DNA from: Aureispira sp.
GTDB lineage: Bacteria; Bacteroidota; Bacteroidia; Chitinophagales; Saprospiraceae
DNA length: 64,000 nucleotides
Reading direction: 5' to 3'
Assembly (NCBI GenBank): GCA_024222455.1
Contig: JAAEPD010000375.1
Span: forward strand, 1-64,000
Positions within the stretch are counted from its first letter, which is position 1. Every line of letters starts with the position of its first letter. This document shows, in pieces, positions 1-8,631 of this stretch. A model generated the notes under the pieces. That model saw nothing but the letters and a program-made list of their open reading frames with translations. It was not told the DNA's origin and searched no databases. Made by a program: the position numbers and the translations under genes.

Positions 1-83
1 GGATTCTTTGGGCTAATTGCCAAATTTTATTAAACCGTTTTTAAACTTTACTTGCTTTAATTTTTAAACATGTTCTAAATACA

Positions 84-1475
84 ATGAGTCAACAAGAAAA
101 ACTAAACCAATTATTAGGGTTAAGCGAGAAATTCTTAAAAATATTAAAAAGTAATAAAGCACTCCTTAAAAAATCGCCTGAATTAAAAATCAATGCGAAG
201 AAGATTAAGGTTTTAAAAAAATACACTCAAAAAGCATTAGTAGAAGGTAGTAAAAAGCAGGCTGAAACTTTTTTACAAAGTAACATTGGAGATCGCCCTT
301 GCTTTATTGATGAATTAATAGAGTGTATAGCAAGTGGTTTTAATGCTCTTAACAGTGCTGTTGATACTTTTGCAAAAGTTACCAAATCTAATATTGAAGA
401 TTTAGTAGCTACTCAAAAAGATTTAGATCAAGCTATGCGCATAGCAGAAATAGCTCATAAGTTAATTGAACATATAGAATTAGAAGATCACATTCTAACT
501 TTAGAAAAAGAAATTGAGGAAAATGGCCTCAATAAAGTATCTGCAACAGAATATTTAAAACTATATCATAAACTAAAAAAAGATATGGGAGAAGGTGATT
601 TTGCAGAATATATCCAACGAACTAAAGAAGGTATCGCAAAAGCTAAAAAACGCACTGATAATCAATTAAAAAAGGCTGCAGATGATCCAACAACAGGTAG
701 ATCAAATGCTACCTACAAAGATATGAGTGCCCTCCCTGTATATGACAAGGTTGATGGCATAAATCCAGATGATCCAGTACAAGGACCAACAATGGGCAAT
801 TGTTTTTTTATAAGTGCACTCTCTACTTTAGCAAATAGCCATACAGATTTACTAAAAAAGAATATCAAAGAAAAGAAAGATGGCATCTATGAAGTTACCT
901 TATACCTTCGCAAAAACAGAAATCAAAAACGTAAAAAAACTACAATACAAGTAGACGCAGATTTTCCAGTTGATGCAAGTGGAAATTTAATTTTTGCTGG
1001 AAAAGGAGACAATGAACTTTGGGCTATGTTGTTTGAAAAAGCTTATGCTAAAGCTATGGGTGGATATGATAATATTGATGGTGGTGGTACACTTGAGGTA
1101 GCTCTAGAAGTACTAACAGGTCAAGAAACTATAACAAAAAAAGAAACTGTTGATTTAGGTGATGGGAATCCATTTACAGTCACAGAAGATTTTATTAATT
1201 TGAAGAATGATTCTGAAACTGTGATAGAAGAGAATTTATCTAATACTTGTGATAAAAATGGCATCCCCACAAAAGCTATAACATTGGGAACAGCCCCTCT
1301 TCTAGATTCTAATATTAAGTTAAAAAGTAAAGATCAACTTATTGCCAAACATGCATACTCACTCAAAAAATGGGATGGTATTTATTTACATTTACGTAAT
1401 CCTCATGGTCAAAATGATGCAAAAGTTACTATACCTGAATTAAAAAAACATTTCATAGAAGTCACTGTTTTATAA
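84..1475 (+). CDS. Calpain-like (C2 family) cysteine protease with helical N-terminal module
   Basis: A 463-residue protein whose C-terminal half reads as a papain-fold calpain domain. The motif GPTMGNCFF places the catalytic Cys at 240, KHAYSL places His at 423, and LRNPHG places Asn at 439, so the Cys-His-Asn triad is complete. No signal peptide is visible. Residues 1-200 are Lys/Glu-rich and helical; residues about 7-60 resemble the N-terminus of the helical protein at 37426 (shared SE..L.., LLK.S, AKK and QKALVE). Family knowledge: calpain-type domains cleave at limited sites and in animals are calcium-controlled; I see no EF-hand or C2 domain here. The next gene begins one base after the stop, so it probably heads an operon with the lipoprotein and mqnA. 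The substrate is unknown; the N-terminal module could be a targeting or delivery signal. Confidence 0.85.
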   Translation: MSQQEKLNQLLGLSEKFLKILKSNKALLKKSPELKINAKKIKVLKKYTQKALVEGSKKQAETFLQSNIGDRPCFIDELIECIASGFNALNSAVDTFAKVTKSNIEDLVATQKDLDQAMRIAEIAHKLIEHIELEDHILTLEKEIEENGLNKVSATEYLKLYHKLKKDMGEGDFAEYIQRTKEGIAKAKKRTDNQLKKAADDPTTGRSNATYKDMSALPVYDKVDGINPDDPVQGPTMGNCFFISALSTLANSHTDLLKKNIKEKKDGIYEVTLYLRKNRNQKRKKTTIQVDADFPVDASGNLIFAGKGDNELWAMLFEKAYAKAMGGYDNIDGGGTLEVALEVLTGQETITKKETVDLGDGNPFTVTEDFINLKNDSETVIEENLSNTCDKNGIPTKAITLGTAPLLDSNIKLKSKDQLIAKHAYSLKKWDGIYLHLRNPHGQNDAKVTIPELKKHFIEVTVL

Positions 1476-1476
1476 G

Positions 1477-2325
1477 ATGAATAGACAATCCTATATCTTT
1501 GCTTTTTTGGGTATCCTAATCTTCTCTTGCAACCTTGACTCTAAAAGAGACAAGGTAAGAAAAAACCTTTGCAATAATTGCCCACAAGGCGATACGATAT
1601 GGTATCCTCCTTCACAAACTGCTATTGATAACCAATCTTTGGACTGTATATATCCATTCCCAGTCCAAAGATTCGATTTGCCTAAACTACCCAAAACAGA
1701 AGCCCAAGAACTCCAAGAAGCTTTTGATTCTTTGGAGACCTTGTACCTGCAAAAAGATGAACATTTATTGATTGCTAAAAAAGACAGTTTTCAATTTCAA
1801 GGAACGAGTTATCTATTTAGTCACTTTTGTTCTTGTTCTACAGACACTACACAAATCTGTATTGCAGGAAAATCCGTAATTTTAAGCGATACAACCTTAA
1901 GGATAGACACTATTCATACAACTTATTTTCTATCTAGATATGAGAGAGTAGATACACTCTCTAGTTCACATTCAATAGAACGTATACAAAAATGCTTAGC
2001 GGAAAATAATTTTACAAAAGATAACCATAAACATCTTATTGAGTTGTCAGAAATGCCTTCCTTACTGAAGGAAGCTATCAGCATCTCTATTCCCCTAAAA
2101 AATGCTCAACTGTATATCAACAATCAAGCTATCAAGATTATAAGTCACCAATATTTAGAACAACATAAATTCCAACATCGTTCTCACCCTATTTTCCCTT
2201 TTTATTACAATTCTATCGTGCCAGAAGAAAAGGACACACTTTGTGTAGTACGAATGCCCTTATTGTCTAGTATTGAAAAATATCATACCCATAAACATTA
2301 TTATCTAACCTATAGATTCTTCTAA
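1477..2325 (+). CDS. Hypothetical lipoprotein
   Basis: A 282-residue protein of unrecognised family. Its N-terminus has a short basic start, a hydrophobic run and a lipobox-like FSC with Cys near residue 18, so it is probably a lipidated envelope protein. The mature part is Cys-rich early (a CNNC pair and a CSCS cluster) and has no motif I can name. It starts one base after the calpain-like gene and ends four bases before mqnA, so the three are almost certainly co-transcribed and may be translationally coupled. Being next to a protease could mean a shared pathway, but nothing in the sequence proves that. Confidence 0.7.
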   Translation: MNRQSYIFAFLGILIFSCNLDSKRDKVRKNLCNNCPQGDTIWYPPSQTAIDNQSLDCIYPFPVQRFDLPKLPKTEAQELQEAFDSLETLYLQKDEHLLIAKKDSFQFQGTSYLFSHFCSCSTDTTQICIAGKSVILSDTTLRIDTIHTTYFLSRYERVDTLSSSHSIERIQKCLAENNFTKDNHKHLIELSEMPSLLKEAISISIPLKNAQLYINNQAIKIISHQYLEQHKFQHRSHPIFPFYYNSIVPEEKDTLCVVRMPLLSSIEKYHTHKHYYLTYRFF

Positions 2326-2329
2326 GCAT

Positions 2330-3133
2330 TTGGACTCAAAAATCAACATATCAGCGGTATCCTACCTCAACACCAAACCCTTTCTGTATGGACTTTTTCA
2401 AGCAGGGATAGACAAAGAGGTTAACCTAAGTTTAGACATGCCCTCTATTTGCGCACAGAAGCTCGAAACAGGTGAGGCTGATTTAGGGCTGATACCTGTA
2501 GCAGCGATACCCAATCTACCCGAAGCACATATTATTTCGGACTTTTGCATAGGCACCTTAGGGGTGGTCAAAACAGTTTGCATCTATGCACAATGTCCTA
2601 TAGAAGATCTAACCCATTTGTACCTAGACTATCAGTCTAGAACCTCTGTTGCACTAGCTCAATATCTAGTAAAAAGCTATTGGAAACTAGACATAGAATT
2701 CATTCATGCTAAAGTTGGGTTTGAACAGCAAATACAAGGTACTACAGCTGCCTTAATCATTGGAGATCGCACTATTGGACTCGAAAATAAATATCCTTAT
2801 ATCTATGATTTAGGTGCTACTTGGCAGCAGTTCACCAATCTACCTTTTGTGTTTGCAGCTTGGGTCAGTAATAAACCACTAGATAAAAACTTTGAAGCTC
2901 GGTTTAATAAAGCTTTGGCACTCGGTTTAGCACATCGTAGTCAAGTTGCACAACTCTTTCAATCCTGTTATACAAATTTTAGTGTAGAAGAGTATTATTA
3001 TAAATATATAGATTACCATTTAGATATAGATAAACGACAAGCACTCAGCAAATTTCTATCTATTTTGGCACCTCAAAAGCAATGGGATAATATTGTTAAC
3101 TCCTGTCAAATACCTTCAAGAACTAGTGATTAA
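2330..3133 (+). CDS. mqnA: Chorismate dehydratase MqnA (futalosine menaquinone pathway)
   Basis: This 267-residue protein carries the VSYLNTKPF signature near its N-terminus and the GEADLGLIPVAAI segment typical of MqnA, a periplasmic-binding-protein-like fold. MqnA dehydrates chorismate to 3-[(1-carboxyvinyl)oxy]benzoate, the first step of the futalosine route to menaquinone, in the cytoplasm. Length matches the family. The start is a TTG four bases after the previous stop; no in-frame ATG precedes the conserved SYLNTKPF, so the TTG is the likely start and coupling to the upstream lipoprotein gene is likely. The related enzyme MqnD shares the fold, but the signature and length favour MqnA. 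No other menaquinone gene lies in the window. Confidence 0.85.
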   Translation: MDSKINISAVSYLNTKPFLYGLFQAGIDKEVNLSLDMPSICAQKLETGEADLGLIPVAAIPNLPEAHIISDFCIGTLGVVKTVCIYAQCPIEDLTHLYLDYQSRTSVALAQYLVKSYWKLDIEFIHAKVGFEQQIQGTTAALIIGDRTIGLENKYPYIYDLGATWQQFTNLPFVFAAWVSNKPLDKNFEARFNKALALGLAHRSQVAQLFQSCYTNFSVEEYYYKYIDYHLDIDKRQALSKFLSILAPQKQWDNIVNSCQIPSRTSD

Positions 3134-3574
3134 TATTCTTACTCTCCTAATTATCAAGCTCAAAGTGTAGAGTAAATAAGCATTACTATAAAAACTACCT
3201 GAAGAATAGTATTTCAAGATCCTAACGTTTAAACTAAGCCTCTAATTCATTTTAGGAGAGCTAAGGTTGACTATCCCCTCCTTTCCCAAAAACTCCATCC
3301 TAAACATTTGCAACGTCACAAAACTAACAAAATCTAGTATTCATTTTTTTATAAAAAATAAAAAAAAGGAAATGAGAATTACCCTTAATAAACAAGCAAG
3401 CTATTCTTTATCAATAACTAAGGCACAAAAAAAGAACAAAAACTCCATTCTCACTGAATTTTGACTTTATTTGAAATAGGAATTATTATTGTCTCCCAGC
3501 AAGTAATCGCAAGTAGGTTTGCTCCATTGCAAAATGGTATAATTATTTATAATTCTTATAAAAAATAAAAATTT
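3134..3574. other. Intergenic stretch, no convincing gene
   Basis: This 441-base AT-rich gap between mqnA and the SBBP gene holds only a Lys/Asn-rich 65-codon open frame with a TTG start (3267-3464), which looks like chance. No strong hairpin or clear Bacteroidota promoter stood out. The last 30 bases before 3575 are A/T-rich, as is usual upstream of Bacteroidota genes. Confidence 0.5.
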
Positions 3575-5209
3575 ATGTTGATCAAAAAACTTTTCACCCT
3601 ATCCCTAATTCTAACTATAATTAATCTATCAGTAACTGGCCAAACCTATGAATGGGTAAAAGGCATGGGAGGAAGTCAATATGACTATGGCAATGGTCAG
3701 ATTATTGATGCTTCCGATAATATATATTCCACTGGATCTTTTAATGGGACCGTCGATTTTGATCCCAATACAGGAGTTCATAATTTAACTTCAGCATTAG
3801 GTGATGATGCATTTATATCTAAGTTAGATGCAAATGGCAATCTTATTTGGGCTAAAAATTTAGGTACTGGTTCAGATTCTAAAGGAATTGATATTTCTCA
3901 AGATAATGAAGGTAATATCTATGTATTGGGTAGTTTCAAAGGCACTGGTGATTTCAACCCAAATTCTAACGAAACTAATTTAACCTCAACGGGAACACGT
4001 CCTGATTTATTTATAACAAAATTAGACACAAGTGGCACCCTTGTTTGGGCTAAAAAAATAGGTAGCAATTTGACCGATTATGCAAATGCTATTGCACTTG
4101 ACACTTCTGGTGGTGTATATATTACTGGAAGATATTCTGGAACCATAGATCTTAACCCAAATTCTGGAGTAGACACTGTATCTAATTCAGGAACTTATGG
4201 ACATTTTATTGCTAAATGGGATAAAAATGGCAATTTTATTTGGGGACAAAATGTAGGACAAAACTTGAGTGGTGAGGAAATAAAAATAAGTGTTGCCCTA
4301 TCAGGAGATATCTATATTGCTAGTAGTTTTTGGGGAACAGCAGATTTTGACCCTAGCACAAATACAACCAATTTAACGGCTGCAGGATATTATGATATTT
4401 TCATATATAAATTAAACACTAATGGGAATTTCGTTTGGGCTAAAAGCTTTGGAGGAGGAGATTTAGAAATCATATCTGATATTTCTACTGATGCCTCAGG
4501 AAATATATATGCTACTGGACGTTTTTGGGGAACAACAGATTTTGACCCTAGCTCAAGTATTCATAATTTAACATCAATGGGAGGTTCTGATGCATTTATC
4601 GCTAAATTAGATATAAATGGAAATTTCCTTTGGGTAAAAAGAATAGGGAGTACTAGCGATGAACGAGAGGGAGCTATAACAGTTGATCCTTTTAATAATG
4701 TATATGTAATAGGGAATTTTGAGACTACTAAAAGCTTTTTGACCAAGTTAGATGCAAGTGGAAATTTTCTCAATACTCAATATTTTAATAATCCAATGGA
4801 ATACCCTAATATAAATGTTGACGTTTTAGGCAATGTATATATCACAGGTTCCTTTACTTCAGGGCTAAATTTTACTTCTAGTGCAGGGCCAGTTTATCTA
4901 TATGGTCATGGGAGAAGTGATATTTTTATACTAAAACTATCACAAACAATTACAGGAATAGCAGACATCTCCATTCCAAACAACAAATTTACAGTTTCTG
5001 TTTACCCTAACCCTACAAGCTTAGAACTTACTATAAAAGCAGAAGAACCAATAGAATCTATCTCAATTTTTGACACAAAAGGAGTGTTCATTAAAACAGT
5101 AAACAATATGGACTCTCCTATTAATGTTTCGATGTTTTCGAATGGAGTATATCTATTAAAAATAAAAACTAAGACAGCAGAGGGCTATAGCTCTTTTATT
5201 AAAAAATAA
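3575..5209 (+). CDS. Secreted SBBP-repeat beta-propeller protein with T9SS sorting domain
   Basis: A 544-residue protein with an N-terminal signal peptide (hydrophobic segment ending near VTGQ). Residues about 25-450 consist of roughly eight repeats of about 50 residues of the form GN.Y..G.F.GT.DF(D/N)P....NLTS....D.FI.KLD.NGNF.WAK, the SBBP/propeller-type repeat common in Bacteroidota surface proteins. The C-terminus (about 475-544) has VYPNPTSLELTI, an internal GVF or GVYLLKI strand and a terminal basic FIKK, the hallmark of a type A T9SS sorting domain. It is therefore probably exported through the outer membrane and attached to the surface or released. Function is unknown, likely binding or adhesion. 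It stands alone and ends at a hairpin shared with the convergent gene. Confidence 0.8.
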   Translation: MLIKKLFTLSLILTIINLSVTGQTYEWVKGMGGSQYDYGNGQIIDASDNIYSTGSFNGTVDFDPNTGVHNLTSALGDDAFISKLDANGNLIWAKNLGTGSDSKGIDISQDNEGNIYVLGSFKGTGDFNPNSNETNLTSTGTRPDLFITKLDTSGTLVWAKKIGSNLTDYANAIALDTSGGVYITGRYSGTIDLNPNSGVDTVSNSGTYGHFIAKWDKNGNFIWGQNVGQNLSGEEIKISVALSGDIYIASSFWGTADFDPSTNTTNLTAAGYYDIFIYKLNTNGNFVWAKSFGGGDLEIISDISTDASGNIYATGRFWGTTDFDPSSSIHNLTSMGGSDAFIAKLDINGNFLWVKRIGSTSDEREGAITVDPFNNVYVIGNFETTKSFLTKLDASGNFLNTQYFNNPMEYPNINVDVLGNVYITGSFTSGLNFTSSAGPVYLYGHGRSDIFILKLSQTITGIADISIPNNKFTVSVYPNPTSLELTIKAEEPIESISIFDTKGVFIKTVNNMDSPINVSMFSNGVYLLKIKTKTAEGYSSFIKK

Positions 5210-5235
5210 GTCCAACATAAGTAAACAATAATATA

Positions 5236-5260
5236 TAGGCAGGCCATTATGGCCTGCCTA
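5236..5260. terminator. Bidirectional hairpin between convergent genes
   Basis: A perfect 10-bp stem (TAGGCAGGCC at 5236-5245 with GGCCTGCCTA at 5251-5260) and 5-base loop lie 26 bases after the stop at 5209 and 35 bases beyond the end of the minus-strand gene. The T-tract is weak on both sides, so termination may be partial. Confidence 0.6.
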
Positions 5261-5295
5261 CTTAGTTAGTTATCAGGATTACAAAAGTTACTAAC

Positions 5296-6471
5296 TTACA
5301 AAGCTCTTACAAATTCTTTAGTGAGATATTTACCATCCTCAAATCCAATAACTAAGGTATAGGTTGAGGCTGCCAATTTCTGAACAACATCCAACATCAA
5401 GACCTGATCATCCTCGATTTGCACTTGTTCTTGGTAGACCAACTGGCCATTTGCTGCATAAATGCGAAGACTGGTGACTGGTACTACCAAACCGTCAAAC
5501 TGGATATTTAAGTAGTCCTTTGCAGGATTTGGGAAAAGACTAATATTACTTTCACGCCCATCAGCCAATTGCTCTACCCCAATTGGTTGAGCATCTTCTA
5601 TGACAAAGACTCCTACTTGAGTCACGCTATTTCGAGCAATATTCCAAGTTGTTGCAGTCAAGTTATTGGCAGCTCCAAGGCTTGCAGGATGATTCCATGC
5701 ACTACCATTCCAATAAGCAACCCCTGAGTTATTTCTATCAAAACTACTTCCTTCATCACTAGTGTTCCATTGTGGCGTTACGGTTATATCAGAGCCTCCA
5801 GCAGTTTCCTCTCCCACAAACCATGTTTTACGCACCACATTTGAGCTTACTAAACTCCCTGATGTACCATTTTGATACACAGCATCTTCTACCCGTACAT
5901 TAAAATTATCCACAGTCCCATTATTACTTATACTTAATGGATTATAAATACTATTTCCTACAGGAAAAACCATACTACTACTTCCTACTTGCCTAGTAAA
6001 AGTTCCTGTTCCATTAGTGATAATATAGTTGTTGGCATCATAGCCTGATAGTATAGCCCCTGAAGATAATACCAAATTGTTATTACTCAACTCTACACTT
6101 CCATTATTGTTGAGGTCAATGGTATTCGAAATACTTAAAGCAGAACCTAAGGTAAGCTTATTTCCGTTATTGACATGTAGATTAGTTACTGAAGTCAAGC
6201 CACTGATTTGTTGATTTGTAGCCCCTTCAAACCGCAACATTCCATTACCCGAATAGCCTGTACCAGCACCTGACTGTGTCCAATCTTTTTCCAGATATAA
6301 AGTGCCCTCATTATTTATTTGGCCACCTTGCAAGTTGCTGACACCACCTTGATCTACATAAATAGACATGCCTGAAGACTGATTTATAGTCATTCCTGCA
6401 TTGACAAGCCCTTGCCCAAAACCAATACAAGGAATAAGCCCTAATACGCTATATATAATTGATTTATACAT
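5296..6471 (-). CDS. Secreted adhesin-like protein with T9SS sorting domain
   Basis: A 391-residue protein with a signal peptide (LGLIPCIGFGQG) and a Gly/Asn/Ser-rich repetitive body with strands such as LVLSSGAILSGYDANNYIITNG, typical of Bacteroidota surface proteins. Residues about 305-391 are a type A sorting domain: ISLFPNPAKDYLNI, SLRIYAANGQLVY and a terminal KEFVRAL. I infer export by T9SS. The body has no enzymatic motif. It lies 31 bases downstream of the S74-type gene on the same strand, so the two are probably one transcription unit. Confidence 0.75.
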   Translation of the reverse strand: MYKSIIYSVLGLIPCIGFGQGLVNAGMTINQSSGMSIYVDQGGVSNLQGGQINNEGTLYLEKDWTQSGAGTGYSGNGMLRFEGATNQQISGLTSVTNLHVNNGNKLTLGSALSISNTIDLNNNGSVELSNNNLVLSSGAILSGYDANNYIITNGTGTFTRQVGSSSMVFPVGNSIYNPLSISNNGTVDNFNVRVEDAVYQNGTSGSLVSSNVVRKTWFVGEETAGGSDITVTPQWNTSDEGSSFDRNNSGVAYWNGSAWNHPASLGAANNLTATTWNIARNSVTQVGVFVIEDAQPIGVEQLADGRESNISLFPNPAKDYLNIQFDGLVVPVTSLRIYAANGQLVYQEQVQIEDDQVLMLDVVQKLAASTYTLVIGFEDGKYLTKEFVRAL

Positions 6472-6502
6472 AATTATTCATTTTTATGTTCAAAAGATCA
6501 AC

Positions 6503-8179
6503 CTATTTAGAGTTTTCTTCCTTTTGGTTTTCTAATAATAACTTCTCTATACGTTGCAAGCGAGCTTCATAAGCATCAATTTTAGCCTGTTGAGTTTCTA
6601 TAATTGTCTGTTGCTCTTTGGTAGCTTGTATCAATACAGGTACTAGATTGGTATAATTAACAGCTAGGAATTCTACATACTCCCCAACTTCTACCATACC
6701 TTCTTCCTCAGATTCCTTATAGTCATAACCAGCAGCAATTGCAACTTCTTTAGAAATCACTAAAGGCCCATCATCTGCACGCTTAACCAAATCAGGAAAT
6801 ACTTGCTGCACCTCCTGAGCGATCAGCCCTACCTGTTCCCCTTCTGGTAAATTCATATGAGGGTATCTATCCTTTTTATAATTATAAACCTTAGGAGTTA
6901 GCTGATCCAATTGAGCTAAGGCTCCTTTATATTCACGAATATTGGTTTTAAGCTTACGATCAGATGTCTGAAAAATACCTGTTGCATATGCATCTCCAAC
7001 AAAATAACCTGCAAACTTATTATCTGCATTTCCTCCTGCATTCCCATAAATACCTCTAACTGTAGAAGTTCCTATTGTAGATGAAGCATTAGCATAACCA
7101 AAAACGCCTGTTGCTATTCTAGCTCCTGTTCCCTCTTGGCTATCATACACATCACTTCGTACTCCATACATATAAGCATTCGTAACATTGTTAGATTTTG
7201 CAAGATTAATCCGGACTCCATAAGCATAATTAGAAGAAGTTCCAGTATTATCACAGTCAAAATCAGCACCATAAGATGTGGTTGATCCACTGTAATCATG
7301 ATCAATGTCTAATCCTCTAGAATCTGTAGTCCCTTCCACATTTAGTCGCCCATTAATAGTCGCAATATCAGTGCTAAAATCTCCGTAAATAAGGGGAGTA
7401 GTTGTACTATTATTATCTATATAAAGTTTATCGCTTCCTGTTTCATTATATCCTGCATTATATCCCAAAAATACATTTCTACTTCCTGTAGCAGCATACC
7501 CTGCAGATCTACCAATTGCAGTATTTCGTGTCCCTGTCAGATTATTAAGTAAAGCGGAAGCCCCTAAAGCTACACTATAGCTACCTGTTGTAGTTTTCAT
7601 CATAGCTGCATTTCCTACAGCAGTATTAAACTGCCCTGAAGTATTCGCATTCCCTGCATTATACCCTATAAAACTATTGGCATTGGCAGAAAGGTCATCG
7701 TTGACACCTGCTCCTGCTCCAAAAAATACAGAAGCACCAGAATTCATGACAGAAAGCAAAGGTCCTTCAAAGATAAAATACTCTGTACCTGCCATATCAA
7801 AACGGATAAGATCTTCATCCGCCAATTCTTCCACTTGTATTTTAGTATCTCCATCGGCATCAACTAGAGCAGAAGAGCTACCTCCACTGCCTCCAGCCAA
7901 CTCTTCCCACGCAGAGCCATTATAAAACCAGAAGGAATTACTGGTATTATCAAAAACCAATAGCCCTTTAGCTGGCGAAGCTACAGCTGTACGTTGTGCA
8001 GTAGTCATACGAGGCACCAAAACACCTTTGGTAGTAGACGATACATCCAAGGCTGCTGAAGCATCTGGCTGTGCACCTGCATCATTTATCCCCACTCCTT
8101 GTGCAGTCATTTCTTGTGAAATAGTTCCTAATAGCATTAATGACAATGCTCCTTTCAAAAATAGATTCTTGTAATTCAT
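6503..8179 (-). CDS. Secreted fibre-like protein with C-terminal S74 chaperone domain
   Basis: A 558-residue protein with a signal peptide ending at AQGVGIN. A conserved head (GINDAGAQPDASAALDV, KGVLVPRMT, FYNGSAWEEL) is followed by repeats of the type GYNAG...NTAVG.A....TG..N.AIG, as in phage-tail-like and YadA-type trimeric fibres. From residue 406, SDRKLKTNI begins an intramolecular chaperone domain (peptidase S74), with Ser406 as the expected self-cleavage residue, then GLIAQEVQQVFPDLV and a coiled coil from about 515 to the end. Family knowledge: such domains drive trimerisation and are often cleaved off. The same head is found in the decayed fragment just upstream (8225-8387). It is probably co-transcribed with the gene at 5296. 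Confidence 0.8.
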   Translation of the reverse strand: MNYKNLFLKGALSLMLLGTISQEMTAQGVGINDAGAQPDASAALDVSSTTKGVLVPRMTTAQRTAVASPAKGLLVFDNTSNSFWFYNGSAWEELAGGSGGSSSALVDADGDTKIQVEELADEDLIRFDMAGTEYFIFEGPLLSVMNSGASVFFGAGAGVNDDLSANANSFIGYNAGNANTSGQFNTAVGNAAMMKTTTGSYSVALGASALLNNLTGTRNTAIGRSAGYAATGSRNVFLGYNAGYNETGSDKLYIDNNSTTTPLIYGDFSTDIATINGRLNVEGTTDSRGLDIDHDYSGSTTSYGADFDCDNTGTSSNYAYGVRINLAKSNNVTNAYMYGVRSDVYDSQEGTGARIATGVFGYANASSTIGTSTVRGIYGNAGGNADNKFAGYFVGDAYATGIFQTSDRKLKTNIREYKGALAQLDQLTPKVYNYKKDRYPHMNLPEGEQVGLIAQEVQQVFPDLVKRADDGPLVISKEVAIAAGYDYKESEEEGMVEVGEYVEFLAVNYTNLVPVLIQATKEQQTIIETQQAKIDAYEARLQRIEKLLLENQKEENSK

Positions 8180-8224
8180 TTTAAATAGTATTTATTGATT
8201 AATTGGTATCTTATTTTATAGTCG

Positions 8225-8387
8225 TTAATAGAACTTTGGTATAGAAGCTACATCTAATGCGGCAGAAGCATCAGGCTGATTTCCTGCATCATTAATCCCT
8301 ACTCCTTGCGCATAAAGCGCCATATAAACTAGCCCACAATACTAAAATTAAAAAGCTCCATTTTACAGAAATTTGTCTGTATCCCAT
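8225..8387 (-). pseudogene. Decayed N-terminal remnant of a second S74-type fibre gene
   Basis: Reading the minus strand from the ATG at 8387 gives a good signal peptide (MGYRQISVKWSFLILVLWAS, then LYGAL). A one-base frame change near 8310-8320 then leads into AQGVGINDAGNQPDASAALD and VASIPKFY before a stop at 8225. That second part nearly matches the mature start of the intact neighbour at 6503-8179 (AQGVGINDAGAQPDASAALD, then VSS). The remnant therefore has both a frameshift and a truncation and sits directly upstream of its paralogue, as expected from a tandem duplication followed by decay. Confidence 0.75.
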
Positions 8388-8631
8388 TTCAGTTAGTTTT
8401 AAACAACTTGCTTGTCTATTAAAATTTAATATTAATAGATGTTCACTATTCAAAGCCAATATTAACAGATCTCTGCATAAATAATAATGACTTATATACT
8501 AGGTGTATAATGATTCTCATCATACCAAACAAGCCATATCTTTCAAAAGCAAAATGCTCTCAATTGGTCATTATGTAGTTTTTGTGTATTTTGGGTATTA
8601 TCAGCTATAATACTCAACTATACCACTATAT
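8388..8631. other. Regulatory gap upstream of the CHAT operon
   Basis: No gene is visible here. The stretch holds an imperfect repeat (AATATTAATAGAT and AATATTAACAGAT), the Fur-like palindrome at 8505-8525 and a TATAAT hexamer at 8606-8611, about 20 bases before the start at 8632. TTGTGT at 8582-8587 would be an 18-base-spaced -35, but this promoter call is weak. Confidence 0.4.
8505..8525. promoter_or_regulatory. Fur-family-like operator palindrome
   Basis: The 21-base site is a dyad with arms GTATAATGA and TCATCATAC around TTC; eight of nine arm positions pair. It matches 14 of 19 positions of the E. coli Fur consensus by eye. It lies 107 bases upstream of the first CHAT gene and 118 bases upstream of the pseudogene on the other strand. 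Fur, Zur or PerR type control is inference. Confidence 0.35.

Noticed and set aside
3267-3464. 65-codon open frame with TTG start in the gap after mqnA
   Set aside because: Lys/Asn/Ser-rich, no motif, no ribosome binding region and no relation to neighbours; fits chance in AT-rich DNA.
5236-5260. Inverted repeat as an insertion-sequence end
   Set aside because: A single hairpin between convergent genes with no transposase or target duplication; it fits a terminator.
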